A stretch of DNA of 47,224 bases from Actinomycetota bacterium (GTDB lineage: Bacteria > Actinomycetota > Actinomycetes > Streptosporangiales > Streptosporangiaceae), in NCBI GenBank assembly GCA_003168255.1, contig PMSU01000035.1:18276-65499 (forward strand). Reading direction: 5' to 3'. A program made the translations under genes and the position numbers. Shown here one piece after another: positions 18,179 through 25,543 of the stretch; the first letter of the stretch is position 1, and each line of letters starts with the position of its first letter. The notes under the pieces are model-generated. The model was not told where the DNA came from and did not search any database. It saw only the letters and a program-made list of their open reading frames with translations.

Positions 18179-18781
18179 ATGACCGTGGTGGCCCTGTTGT
18201 TTCGTTTCACCCTGGCGGCTGTGTTTCTGCACGCCGGCGTGGTCAAAATGATCGACCTGGGAGAGTTCCGGTTGGCGGTACGCAATTACCGACTGGTGCC
18301 CGAGCGGCTCCTCGGTCCCCTCGTCCTCGCCCTTCCCCTGGCCGAACTGGCCTGCGCCGCCCTGCTGGTCGTCGGCATCGGCACCGGCCCGGTGGCGGCG
18401 CTGCTGGTGATCCTGCTGGCCGTTTTCGTGGGCGCCATCTCGGTTAACCTGCTCCGCGGCCGGACCTTCAGCTGCGGCTGCTCGGGAAGGACCTCGTCGG
18501 ACATCACCTGGCGTCATGTGATCGTCAACGCCGTGCTGGCCGTAATGGCGGTCCAGGTGTCGTTCTGGGCGGCACAGCCGCTCACCGTGGCCGCCGGGTG
18601 GGGATTGCACGACAGTTCATCCCTCACCCCGGGCCAGGCTGCAGCCGTGCTGATGGCCGCTGCCACCACCGCCGTACTCGTCCTGCTGGTCCGCGAGACG
18701 CTCATCGTCCGGCGGGCCATATCCGCCAGGCGCAGACCTGTGGGCGATTCGGCCGGCCCGGTCGGCGAGGTGACCGGGTGA
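18179..18781 (+). CDS. MauE/DoxX-like redox-associated membrane protein
   Basis: A 200-residue membrane protein with four to five helices (about 4-22, 45-66, 68-92, 115-135, 150-170). The motifs VKMIDLGEFRLAVRNYRLVP and FSCGCSG are those of MauE-type proteins, where the CGC pair is thought to pass electrons to an extracytoplasmic thioredoxin, much as DsbD does. It lies 108 bp after the 12-cysteine gene and its stop overlaps the thioredoxin start (GTGA at 18778-18781). The context argues for dedicated disulfide maturation of that protein. MauE itself is needed for assembly of the methylamine dehydrogenase light chain; the transfer of role here is inference. Confidence 0.88.
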   Translation: MTVVALLFRFTLAAVFLHAGVVKMIDLGEFRLAVRNYRLVPERLLGPLVLALPLAELACAALLVVGIGTGPVAALLVILLAVFVGAISVNLLRGRTFSCGCSGRTSSDITWRHVIVNAVLAVMAVQVSFWAAQPLTVAAGWGLHDSSSLTPGQAAAVLMAAATTAVLVLLVRETLIVRRAISARRRPVGDSAGPVGEVTG

Positions 18782-19347
18782 GCGCACCGTGGATCGCCGT
18801 CGTCGTGTGCCTTTGGGTCCTGTTCATCGCCTTGACTCTGGTCGTGGCAGGTGTCCTCCGGAAGGTTGCCGCCGCTCTGGAGTCCCTCCCTGCCGGCGGC
18901 TTCAGCAGCCGTCAGATGCCTATGGGGCCATCCCTAGGCAGCACCCTCCCCCCGCTGGAGGTGCGCCGGGCCGACGGCAGCCAGATGAGTCTGGCTGATC
19001 TGCCGGGCCCGTTCATCCTCGCCATCCTTACCTCGCACTGCTCTGTTTGCCTGACCATAGCCGACCGCCTGCGGGCCGAACCGGACACCCTGGCCAGCCT
19101 CGACGGCGTGGTGGTGGTCACCGACACAGAAGGGCCGGAGCGGCTGGGCCTGGGCCACCCCATCACGGTCCTGGTCGAGCCCCAGAATCAGGTCATATCC
19201 GCTCTGCAGCTCCCCGGCACGCCGTTCGTGATCGCCGTCAGTGCGGACGGCACTGTGCAGGCGGCTCAGATCCTGGCCGGGCCCGGGCAGCTAGTCAACC
19301 TGCTTGACACCGTCCGCCCCACCAGGGTCGAAACCCCCCACTACTAA
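18778..19347 (+). CDS. MauD/TlpA-like membrane-anchored thioredoxin
   Basis: A 189-residue protein: one N-terminal transmembrane helix (about 5-27), a linker and a thioredoxin-like domain. The redox motif is CSVC in LTSHCSVCLTI (about residues 82-85) and the cis-proline motif is LPGTPFVIAV. The C-X-X-C plus MauE partner matches MauD, which helps form the disulfides of the methylamine dehydrogenase light chain. The start is the GTG at 18778, which overlaps the MauE-like stop by 4 nt. The frame is open much further upstream but that part is a shadow of the MauE-like gene. It is the last gene of the three-gene cassette. Confidence 0.88.
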   Translation: MSAPWIAVVVCLWVLFIALTLVVAGVLRKVAAALESLPAGGFSSRQMPMGPSLGSTLPPLEVRRADGSQMSLADLPGPFILAILTSHCSVCLTIADRLRAEPDTLASLDGVVVVTDTEGPERLGLGHPITVLVEPQNQVISALQLPGTPFVIAVSADGTVQAAQILAGPGQLVNLLDTVRPTRVETPHY

Positions 19348-19475
19348 GGCGCGCCGCCTAGATCTCCGACCGGACTGGTCTAGGTCGCCTTGGCTAAGTC
19401 ATCCGCTGAACCTTCATGTCCTGGCCGATGCGGACGGGGGACGGGGGAGTGGGGACACTGCCGGGACGGATTCGG
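19348..19475. other. convergent intergenic gap with a weak hairpin
   Basis: CCTAGA and TCTAGG (within about 19357-19384) form a 6-bp inverted repeat with a small inner pairing, a candidate weak terminator. A run of G-rich repeats (GGGGGACGGGGGAGTGGGG) lies at about 19436-19454. Confidence 0.3.
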
Positions 19476-20243
19476 TCAGGCTGCGGTGAGGACGAGAGGT
19501 CCGTCGTTAGTGACGGCGATGGTGTGTTCGACGTGGGCGGCGCGGCTCGAGTCACCGCTGCGCAAGGTCCAGCCGTCGGGGTCGACGCGGTAGCTGTCCT
19601 GGCCGCCGCTAAGGAACCAGGGTTCGATGGCGATAGTCATCCCGGCTCTGAGTGTCATCCCGCGGCCCGGTCGTCCTTCGTTCGGTACCGAGGGCGCTTC
19701 GTGCATGGTGCGCCCGATGCCGTGGCCGCCGTAGTCGGTGTTGATGCCGTATCCGGCGGCGCGCCCGATGGTGCCGATCGCGGCGGAGATGTCGCCGAGC
19801 TTCGCACCGACGACCGCAGCCGCGATGCCGGCCCGCAATGCGCTCTCCGCGGTTTCGATCAAGCGCACATCGGCTTCTTGCGGTTCCCCGACTATGAGGG
19901 AGATCGCCGCGTCGCCGGTCCATCCGTGCAGGGTCGCACCGCAGTCGACGCTGAGTAGATCGCCCTCGGCGAGGCGGCGCCGGCCGGGGATTCCGTGCAG
20001 AGCAGCGTCGTTGACGGAGGTGCAGATGACTGCGGGGAACGGGCTAGATGCAAAGCTGGGCTGGTAGCCGAGAAATGGCGAGGTTGCCCCGGCCCTGGCG
20101 AGGACGTCTCGGGCAACCTGGTCCAGTTCGTTCAGCCGCACGCGAACGGCCGCGTGCTCACGCACGGCAGCCAGGGCGTCAGCCACGACCTTGCCTGCGG
20201 CGCGCATGGCATCGATCTCGCGCTGCGTCTTCAGTTCCACCAT
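19476..20243 (-). CDS. map: type I methionine aminopeptidase
   Basis: A 255-residue pita-bread-fold metalloprotease that removes initiator Met from nascent proteins. All five metal ligands are seen: Asp100 (SVDCG), Asp111 (TGDAA), His174 (GGHGIG), Glu207 (AIEPW) and Glu239 (VEHT). The length is that of the short type Ia form, without an N-terminal SH3 or zinc extension. The ribosome site GAAGGGGG precedes the ATG at 20243. It is divergent from a small XRE regulator, and the shared 54-bp promoter holds a palindrome. It probably duplicates the housekeeping copy beside secY, which is outside this window. Confidence 0.94.
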   Translation of the reverse strand: MVELKTQREIDAMRAAGKVVADALAAVREHAAVRVRLNELDQVARDVLARAGATSPFLGYQPSFASSPFPAVICTSVNDAALHGIPGRRRLAEGDLLSVDCGATLHGWTGDAAISLIVGEPQEADVRLIETAESALRAGIAAAVVGAKLGDISAAIGTIGRAAGYGINTDYGGHGIGRTMHEAPSVPNEGRPGRGMTLRAGMTIAIEPWFLSGGQDSYRVDPDGWTLRSGDSSRAAHVEHTIAVTNDGPLVLTAA

Positions 20244-20272
20244 GATCGGCCCCCTTCTCGGCTTGCGGGATA

Positions 20273-20288
20273 ACTATACCGGTATTAT
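20273..20288. promoter_or_regulatory. divergent promoter with palindromic operator
   Basis: ATACCGGTAT (20276-20285) is a perfect 10-bp palindrome. It overlaps a minus-strand -10-like TATAGT (20278-20273) facing map and a plus-strand TATTAT (20283-20288), 9 nt before the XRE ATG. A repressor bound here would cover both -10 elements. Confidence 0.5.
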
Positions 20289-20297
20289 TATCATGGC

Positions 20298-20573
20298 ATG
20301 GTCAGGCCAATGCTTACCCCCGAGGAGCGCGACCGTGGCCGTCGGCTCGGAGCGGTGCTGCGTTCGGCTCGCGGCGAGCGGAGCATGACCGAGGTGGCTG
20401 CCAGATCTGGGGTTTCCGTGGAGACCCTGCGGAAGATCGAGTCAGGACGCATCCCGACGCCCGCCTTCTTCACCGTCGTTGCGCTGGCCGCTGCCCTGCA
20501 TCTACCCCTCAACGACCTTGCGGTCAATTGTTCGCCTCTATCGGGAGGCTTCGGCGCTACCCGCGTGGCCTGA
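20298..20573 (+). CDS. XRE-family helix-turn-helix regulator
   Basis: A 91-residue protein that is almost entirely a lambda-repressor-like HTH domain (about residues 15-75: LGAVLRSARGERSMTEVAARSGVSVETLRKIESGRIPTP, given here in parts). The recognition helix is near VSVETLRKIE. There is no sensor domain. It is probably translated from a leaderless or very short-leader mRNA because TATTAT lies 9 nt before the ATG. Its divergent position to map and the palindrome between them suggest that it regulates map and itself. This pair is frequent in actinomycetes as far as I recall. Confidence 0.85.
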   Translation: MVRPMLTPEERDRGRRLGAVLRSARGERSMTEVAARSGVSVETLRKIESGRIPTPAFFTVVALAAALHLPLNDLAVNCSPLSGGFGATRVA

Positions 20574-20613
20574 GCGACGTGGGCTCCCCTCACAAGCCAC
20601 TGGCCGGTCCGGA

Positions 20614-20619
20614 TACGCT
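20614..20619 (+). promoter_or_regulatory. -10 element for the GNAT gene
   Basis: TACGCT followed by 8 nt and the GTG at 20628, the [17 protein letters not shown]. It supports this start over downstream candidates. Confidence 0.35.
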
Positions 20620-20627
20620 CACTCGTC

Positions 20628-21110
20628 GTGGGAAGCAGTACGCCGGGCGTATCGGTTCGCGAGGCGACCGCGGCGGACATCGATGGCCTGGTGGCCTCTG
20701 GCACTGCGCTGTTCATGGAAGACGGTGCGGCTCGTGACCGGTTGCGGAACTCCGGCTGGCCGAAGGCGCATGCCGCGGACTATGAGGCCGGGAATCTGGC
20801 CGACCCGGACATGCTCGTCCTGGTGGCTGAGCATGACGGGACCGTCATCGGGCACCTGACCGGAGGCTTTTACGCCGCCTCCGTGATGTGGACCGCGGCC
20901 AGGGCAGATCTGGTCAGCCTGCACGTCATGGCGCCGTGGCGCGGGCAGAACGTCGGAGCGCGGCTCGTCGGGCGTTTCAAGTCGTGGGCCAAGGACAGGG
21001 GCGCGGTCCAACTGCGAGTGACGGCCTACACCGCGAACCAGGACGCGATCCGCTTCTATCAACGGCAAGGCTTCGCCCCGCTTGAGAGCACATTCGCCCT
21101 CGACATCTAA
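20628..21110 (+). CDS. GNAT-family N-acetyltransferase
   Basis: A 160-residue acetyltransferase with the GNAT fold. The acetyl-CoA motif A reads VMAPWRGQNVGARLV (R/Q-x-x-G-x-G/A-like pyrophosphate loop, about residues 103-117), and motif B ends with TAYTANQDAIRFYQRQGF. Substrate is unknown. It ends 39 bp before the lysyl-tRNA synthetase start, in the same orientation, so they may be co-transcribed. An N-terminal acidic sequence (REATAADIDGLV) is the usual first strand and helix. Confidence 0.88.
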   Translation: MGSSTPGVSVREATAADIDGLVASGTALFMEDGAARDRLRNSGWPKAHAADYEAGNLADPDMLVLVAEHDGTVIGHLTGGFYAASVMWTAARADLVSLHVMAPWRGQNVGARLVGRFKSWAKDRGAVQLRVTAYTANQDAIRFYQRQGFAPLESTFALDI

Positions 21111-21149
21111 GGACAAACCCCTGTGCGGGCCGGGGGAGGCGGACAGGTC

Positions 21150-22907
21150 ATGACTGAGCAGAGCAAGGACGTGCCGACTGTGGCGCAACGCAGCACCGAG
21201 GCTGACTGGGTTTCCCATCTCGCGGACGAGGTCATCACTGAGGCGGAGGGTCGCCGGCTGGGTAAGCCCGTCGTCGTGGCATCGGGCCTGAGCCCGTCCG
21301 GGCCGATCCACCTGGGCAACCTGCGCGAGGTCATGATTCCGCACCTGGTGGCGGACGAGCTCAGGCGGCGCGATGTCGGCTGCGTGCACATCCTGTCCTG
21401 GGACGACTACGACCGGTTCCGCAAGGTCCCTGTCGGCGCCGATCCGTCGTGGTCGCAGCACATCGGCAAGCCGCTGACATCGGTACCCGCGCCGGCTGGC
21501 AGCCCCTACCCGAACTGGGCCGAGCACTTCAAGGCTCCGATGGTCGAGGCACTCGCCCGGCTCGGCGTCGAGTACCAGGGCATCAGCCAGACCGAGCAGT
21601 ACACCTCCGGGGCCTACCGCGAGCAGATCCTCCTCGCCATGCGTGAGCGTGAGCGCATCGACGCGGTCCTCGGGCGTTACCGCACGAAGGCCAAGCCGGG
21701 TGCCGCTGCCAGGAAGCAGGGGTCCATCGGCGAACTTGAGGCGGCTGCCGCCGAGGCCGCAGCGGAAGGATCCGGGGCTGCCAGTGAGGACGACGGCGGC
21801 ACGACCCGCGGCTACTTCCCCTATAAGCCCTACTGCTCGGCCTGCGAACGTGATCTCACCACCGTCACGGCCTACGACGACATCACCACCGCGCTCGCCT
21901 ACACCTGTGCGTGCGGGCACGCCGAGACCGTCCGGCTCGCCGAGCACCATCGCGGCAAGCTGGTGTGGAAGGTCGACTGGCCCATGCGCTGGGCCTACGA
22001 GGGCGTGCTCTTCGAGCCATCCGGAGTAGACCACCAATCGCCAGGTTCCTCTTTCGTCATCGGCGGCAAGCTCGTCGAGGAGGTCTTCGGCGGCCAGCAG
22101 CCGATCGGCCCGATGTATGCCTTCGTCGGCATCAGCGGGATGGCGAAGATGTCCAGCTCCAAAGGCGGCGTGCCGACCCCGACCGACGCACTGCAGATCA
22201 TGGAAGAGCCGCTGCTGCGCTGGCTGTACGTGCGCCGCAAGCCGCAGCAGTCCTTCACGATCGCCTTCGACCAGGAGATCCAGCGCCTCTACGACGAGTG
22301 GGACGCGCTGGAGCGCAGGGTCGCTGACGGTACCGCCAGCGCCGCTGATGCCAACTCGCACGACCGCGCCGTGCGCACGGCCGCACGCGAGCTGCCCCGC
22401 ACTCCGCGCCCGCTGCCCTACCGCACCCTGGCTTCGGTCGCCGACATCACTACCGGCAACCAGGAGCAGACCCTGCGCATTCTCAGCGACCTGGACCCCG
22501 ACCATCCGCTGGGCTCGCTGGACGAGCTCCGACCCCGCCTGGACCGCGCCCAGACCTGGGTGGACACTCAGCTGCCGGCCGATCAGCGTACCCGCCTGCG
22601 GGAACAGCCAGACACACAGATGCTGAGCTCGCTCAGTGATCCAGAGCGTAGGTCGCTGGATCTGCTGCTGGCCGGGCTCGACGCCCACTGGTCGCTGGAC
22701 GGGCTGTCCAGCCTGGTCTACGCCGTGCCGAAGCTCCAAGCCGGCCTCGCAGCGGACGCGAAGCCAACGCCAGAGCTGAAGGCCGCTCAGCGGTCGTTCT
22801 TCGCGCGGGTCTACTGGCTCCTCATCGGCCGCGACACCGGACCGCGGCTGCCCACCCTGCTCCTCGCGGCCGGCCCGAGCCAGGTCCGCAAACTGCTGAG
22901 TAGCTGA
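21150..22907 (+). CDS. lysK: class I lysyl-tRNA synthetase
   Basis: A 585-residue archaeal-type class I LysRS that charges tRNA-Lys. The HIGH-like motif is HLGN (His54-Asn57) and the KMSKS-like motif KMSSSKG (from Lys333). A Cys-rich zinc insert (CSACERD...CACGHAE) lies between them, and a helical anticodon-binding cage follows. The start at 21150 has GGGGGAGG at 21132-21139; an upstream in-frame GTG is less likely. Most bacteria use class II LysS; many actinomycetes carry class I in addition or instead. A LysRS-I beside a GNAT gene could serve as a backup or resistance copy, which is inference. Confidence 0.95.
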   Translation: MTEQSKDVPTVAQRSTEADWVSHLADEVITEAEGRRLGKPVVVASGLSPSGPIHLGNLREVMIPHLVADELRRRDVGCVHILSWDDYDRFRKVPVGADPSWSQHIGKPLTSVPAPAGSPYPNWAEHFKAPMVEALARLGVEYQGISQTEQYTSGAYREQILLAMRERERIDAVLGRYRTKAKPGAAARKQGSIGELEAAAAEAAAEGSGAASEDDGGTTRGYFPYKPYCSACERDLTTVTAYDDITTALAYTCACGHAETVRLAEHHRGKLVWKVDWPMRWAYEGVLFEPSGVDHQSPGSSFVIGGKLVEEVFGGQQPIGPMYAFVGISGMAKMSSSKGGVPTPTDALQIMEEPLLRWLYVRRKPQQSFTIAFDQEIQRLYDEWDALERRVADGTASAADANSHDRAVRTAARELPRTPRPLPYRTLASVADITTGNQEQTLRILSDLDPDHPLGSLDELRPRLDRAQTWVDTQLPADQRTRLREQPDTQMLSSLSDPERRSLDLLLAGLDAHWSLDGLSSLVYAVPKLQAGLAADAKPTPELKAAQRSFFARVYWLLIGRDTGPRLPTLLLAAGPSQVRKLLSS

Positions 22908-23332
22908 ACCCGGCTGCGAAAGGGAGCCTCCATGGCCTGTACAAGGCCACGAGCACGGGCGGCGTGCCGCCGGAGACGCTTGAGCTGGTCCACCTGCGGG
23001 CGAGCCAGATCAACGGCTGCAGCGCATGCGTGGACGCGGGCGCACGCGCCGCAAAGTAGGCGGGTGAGACCGACGAGCGGCTCTGGGCGGTAGCGGCCTG
23101 GCGGGAGTCGACGTACTTTACCGACGCCGAGCGGGCCGCGCTGGCGCTGGCCGAGGCCGCCACCCGGCTCAGCGACCGCGCAGATGCGGTGCCTGACGAG
23201 ATCTGGGACGAGGCCGCCCGCCATTACGACGAGCAGGGGCTCGCAGCCGTCATCCTCATGATCGCCACGACCAGCCTCTTCAATCGGCTCAACGCCACCA
23301 TCAAGGAGCCGGCCGGCGCTGGCTGGGGCTAA
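22908..23332 (+). pseudogene. AhpD/carboxymuconolactone decarboxylase-like pseudogene
   Basis: The frame reads NPAAKGSLHGLYKA, then CSAC (the AhpD-like redox pair), then AGETDERLWAVAAWRE and LAAVILMIATTSLFNRLN before a TAA at 23330-23332. These are clear family motifs. A TAG at 23057-23059 interrupts the frame right after the CSAC helix, where relatives often have Lys (AAG to TAG would be one change). The N-terminal residues overlap the end of lysK and there is no start codon, so the gene is truncated and dead unless the stop is read through. Confidence 0.75.
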
Positions 23333-23342
23333 GAGCCTGTTT

Positions 23343-23466
23343 AAGAGCCTCATGCGGCTTGTAGCAGGGCTGGTGAGGGGCGGGCGGTCGCGCCCGGGAC
23401 TGGCTGCGGGCGAGCCGGGCGGCCATGACATGGATCATGGGCCGGTAGATGTAGGTCTCGTCGTGC
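23343..23466 (-). mobile_element. possible transposase C-terminal remnant
   Basis: On the minus strand a frame reads LPEHDETYIYRPMIHVMAARL, similar to the C-terminal end of IS4/IS5-type DDE transposases (ETxIxxAMIxLMxRRL pattern). No other part of the element is found. AAGAGCCT occurs twice nearby (23331-23338 and 23343-23350). Weak evidence. Confidence 0.3.
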
Positions 23467-24081
23467 TCGGGGAGCGGCAAGCGCTACCGGCGGCTGTGGG
23501 CGCTGGCCGACTGCACGCTGTCTATCCCGGGCGGCACGTGGTGGGCCTGGTCGGCCCGAACGGTGCCGGGAACGCTGTCCGGAGGGCAGCGCGCCCAGCT
23601 CGCGCTGGCCATGCCCGCCGGCAAGCGGCCGTAACTGCTGATCCTGGACGAGCCGGTGGCCAGCCTCGACCCGCTGGCCCGGCGGGAGTTTCTGCAGGAC
23701 CTGATGGAAGCCGTCGCCGAGCAGGGCCTGTCGGTGGTGCTGTCTTCCCACCTGGTCGCGGACCTGGAGCGGGTCTGCGACTACCTGGTCGTGCTGGTCG
23801 GCTCCCGGGTGCGGGTCGCCGGGCCGGTGGAGAAACTGCTGGCCACCCACCACCGGCTCACTGGCCCGCGCCGGGACCCGGACACCCTGCCGGCCGGGCA
23901 GCAGGTCATCTCGGCCAGCCACACCGATGTGCAGACCACGCTGCTGGTCCGCACCAGCGGCCCGGTGCTCGACCCCGCCTGGACGGTCTCCGGGGTCAGC
24001 ATGGAAGACCTGGTCCTCGCCTACATGAGCCAGGCCGCCGGAGGCGGCCGCCGCAACCGCCACCTGGAGGTGCAGAAATGA
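23467..24081 (+). pseudogene. broken ABC transporter ATP-binding protein
   Basis: Fragments of an ABC-2-type exporter ATPase. An N-terminal piece SGSGKRYRRLWALADCTL is followed, in another frame, by VVGLVGPNGAGN (Walker A with Lys replaced by Asn). The sequence then jumps to LSGGQRAQLALAMPAGKRP, so about 80 residues are missing. A stop codon lies just before LLILDEPVASLDP (Walker B). From there the frame is clean to VQK and TGA at 24081, including the DrrA-type C-terminal domain. Frameshift, deletion and stop together show decay. The next gene is its truncated permease. Confidence 0.8.
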
Positions 24082-24410
24082 TCTGGCTGACCTGGCGGCA
24101 GTTCCGCGCCCAGGCCATCACCGGGGCCGCGGCGCTCGCCGCGTTCGCGATCCTGCTCGCGGCCACCGGGCCGCACCTGGCCAGCCTGTACGCCGCCGGC
24201 GGGATCACCGGCTGCCGCAGCGGCAGCTGCGGGGATACGGCCAGTGCCTTCCTCACCCGGCTGGCCGCTACCAGCCCCTACCCGGTCATCTACGTGGCCG
24301 GCGTCGTGATCGTCCTCATCGCGCCCGCGATCATCGGCATCTTCTGGGGCGCCCCGCTGATCGCCCGCGAGCTCGAGACCGGGACCTGCCGATGCTGGCT
24401 GTCGACGTGA
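24078..24410 (+). pseudogene. truncated ABC-2 permease
   Basis: The ATG at 24078 overlaps the ATPase stop. The frame MIWLTWRQFRAQAITGAAAL and a second helix near IYVAGVVIVLIAPAIIGIFWG, then LIARELETGT, match the N-terminal third of actinobacterial ABC-2 permeases. Where relatives continue with HRLAWTQS, this reads CRCWLST and stops at 24410. The following DNA is transposase-like, so the gene was probably cut by an insertion and later deletion. Confidence 0.72.
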
Positions 24411-24585
24411 GCAACTGGCTGCGCCCAGGGGCGGTCACCAGCCCGGAGCGGTTTTTCTGCCACGTCTGCGGGCGGGGCAAGGGGCAGGCGCAGATGATCC
24501 CGGGCTGGCCCTGCTCGGTGATCGCCGCGCTGGAACCGGGCCGCACCTCCTGGACCGCCGTGCTCGACGCGGCCCGGCCGGCCAG
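24392..24585 (+). mobile_element. IS701-like transposase remnant
   Basis: The frame LAVDVSNWLRPGA...FFCHVCGRGKGQAQMIPGW...ALEPGRTSWTAVLDAARP is highly similar to the central part of an actinomycete DDE transposase family that I recall as IS701-like. Only about 65 residues remain. The left junction lies in the truncated permease. The right side (24590-24640) looks unrelated or inverted. No terminal repeats or target duplication were found. Confidence 0.55.
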
Positions 24586-24773
24586 CTTGTGGGTGAATTC
24601 GGTGATGCGCTGGCGGCGGTAGGCGGTGACCAGGGGGATCGTTGGTGCACTTGATGGCTTCCGCGAGACCTGCATGGGATGGCGCTGACTGCTGGGGCTA
24701 GGGAGTTCGCGGGATCGCCTTTGCCGTGCCTGTCCTTTACTGCGTCGGCTGGGAGTGCCAGCCTGGACGGGTG

Positions 24774-25211
24774 ATGTCGGCGATCAGGTACTGTGCCACG
24801 GCTGCGGGCCGCGTCGCGTACTCGACGGTGGGCGCCGGTCCGGCGCTGTTGTGCGATTCGGGCTGGGTTACCCATCTGCGCGGGCAGCTGGAGCTGTCGG
24901 CTGATGTCTGGCATCCCGACGAGGCGCTCGCAGAATCAGATGGCCATGTCCGGCCCGAGTTCTTGTGGGCAGCGCTCGACTGCGCGGGAGGCATCGGTGC
25001 CTTCGGGAACGCCGTTCCAAATGGCCCGCCATTCGTGCTGGGCCGGCGCTCAGCCCGCCAGCTCGGTCCAGTCAGGGCGAGGAAGCCATATATCGTGGTC
25101 GGCTGGCGCCTGGCGGAAGAGGGCCGCAAAATGCTAGCTGGCTCTGCGCTATTCACGACCGACGGACAAGCAGTTGGTGTCGCACGCGCCACCTGGATCC
25201 GTCTCGGGTGA
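24774..25211 (+). CDS. chimeric ORF: alpha/beta-hydrolase start joined to hotdog thioesterase end
   Basis: A 145-residue frame. Residues 1-38 (IRYCATAAGRVAYSTVGAGP...WVTHL) look like the first strands of an alpha/beta hydrolase of the type IRYCTTxDGVRIAYxTVGxGP. From about residue 45 (WHPDEALAESDGHVRPEFLWAALDC...GPFVLGR-like...VVGWRLAEEGRKMLAGSALF) it matches the C-terminal half of a hotdog-fold thioesterase-like protein ending ARATWIRLG. Two gene ends seem to have been fused by deletion, leaving an open frame. Whether it is expressed is unknown; neither half is complete, so activity is unlikely. Confidence 0.5.
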   Translation: MSAIRYCATAAGRVAYSTVGAGPALLCDSGWVTHLRGQLELSADVWHPDEALAESDGHVRPEFLWAALDCAGGIGAFGNAVPNGPPFVLGRRSARQLGPVRARKPYIVVGWRLAEEGRKMLAGSALFTTDGQAVGVARATWIRLG

Positions 25212-25297
25212 TCCGCCCGCGCGCACGTCTCATTGCGACGCGGCGGGTCGCGAATCAGGGATTCGTGTCACCTGATGGAGTCGTGGTGGATGCGGCG

Positions 25298-25456
25298 CTA
25301 CCCGAGGACGGCCTGGGGCTCGAGGGCCCGGTAGATGGTCTGACGGCTGGCGCCGAGCAGCGCGGCGATCTGGGCCACGGTGTGATCGCCCGTCCGTGTA
25401 CAGCTGGCGGCGTGCTGGATCTGGCTGGTGGTGAGCTTGGGCTTGCGGGCCGCTAC
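25298..25456 (-). pseudogene. resolvase/invertase C-terminal HTH remnant
   Basis: The minus-strand frame ARKPKLTTSQIQHAASC...GDHTVAQIAALLGASRQTIYRAL, ending at TAG (25298-25300), matches the DNA-binding C-terminus of serine recombinases (HTH of the Hin/resolvase type). The catalytic N-terminal domain is not present upstream. It is a leftover of a mobile element in a decayed stretch. Confidence 0.65.
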
Positions 25457-25543
25457 GGGACCCGGCCAGCCTCAGCGGCGAAGACGTCTGCTGACCTTGG
25501 ACGGCTGCCCGGCAGTTCGCTGCCGGGCAAGTCGGCGCGGCCG

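Noticed and set aside
20619..22739. A 706-codon open frame on the minus strand opposite lysK
   Set aside because: It is the antisense shadow of lysK and the GNAT gene, with no recognisable motif; both plus-strand genes are certain.
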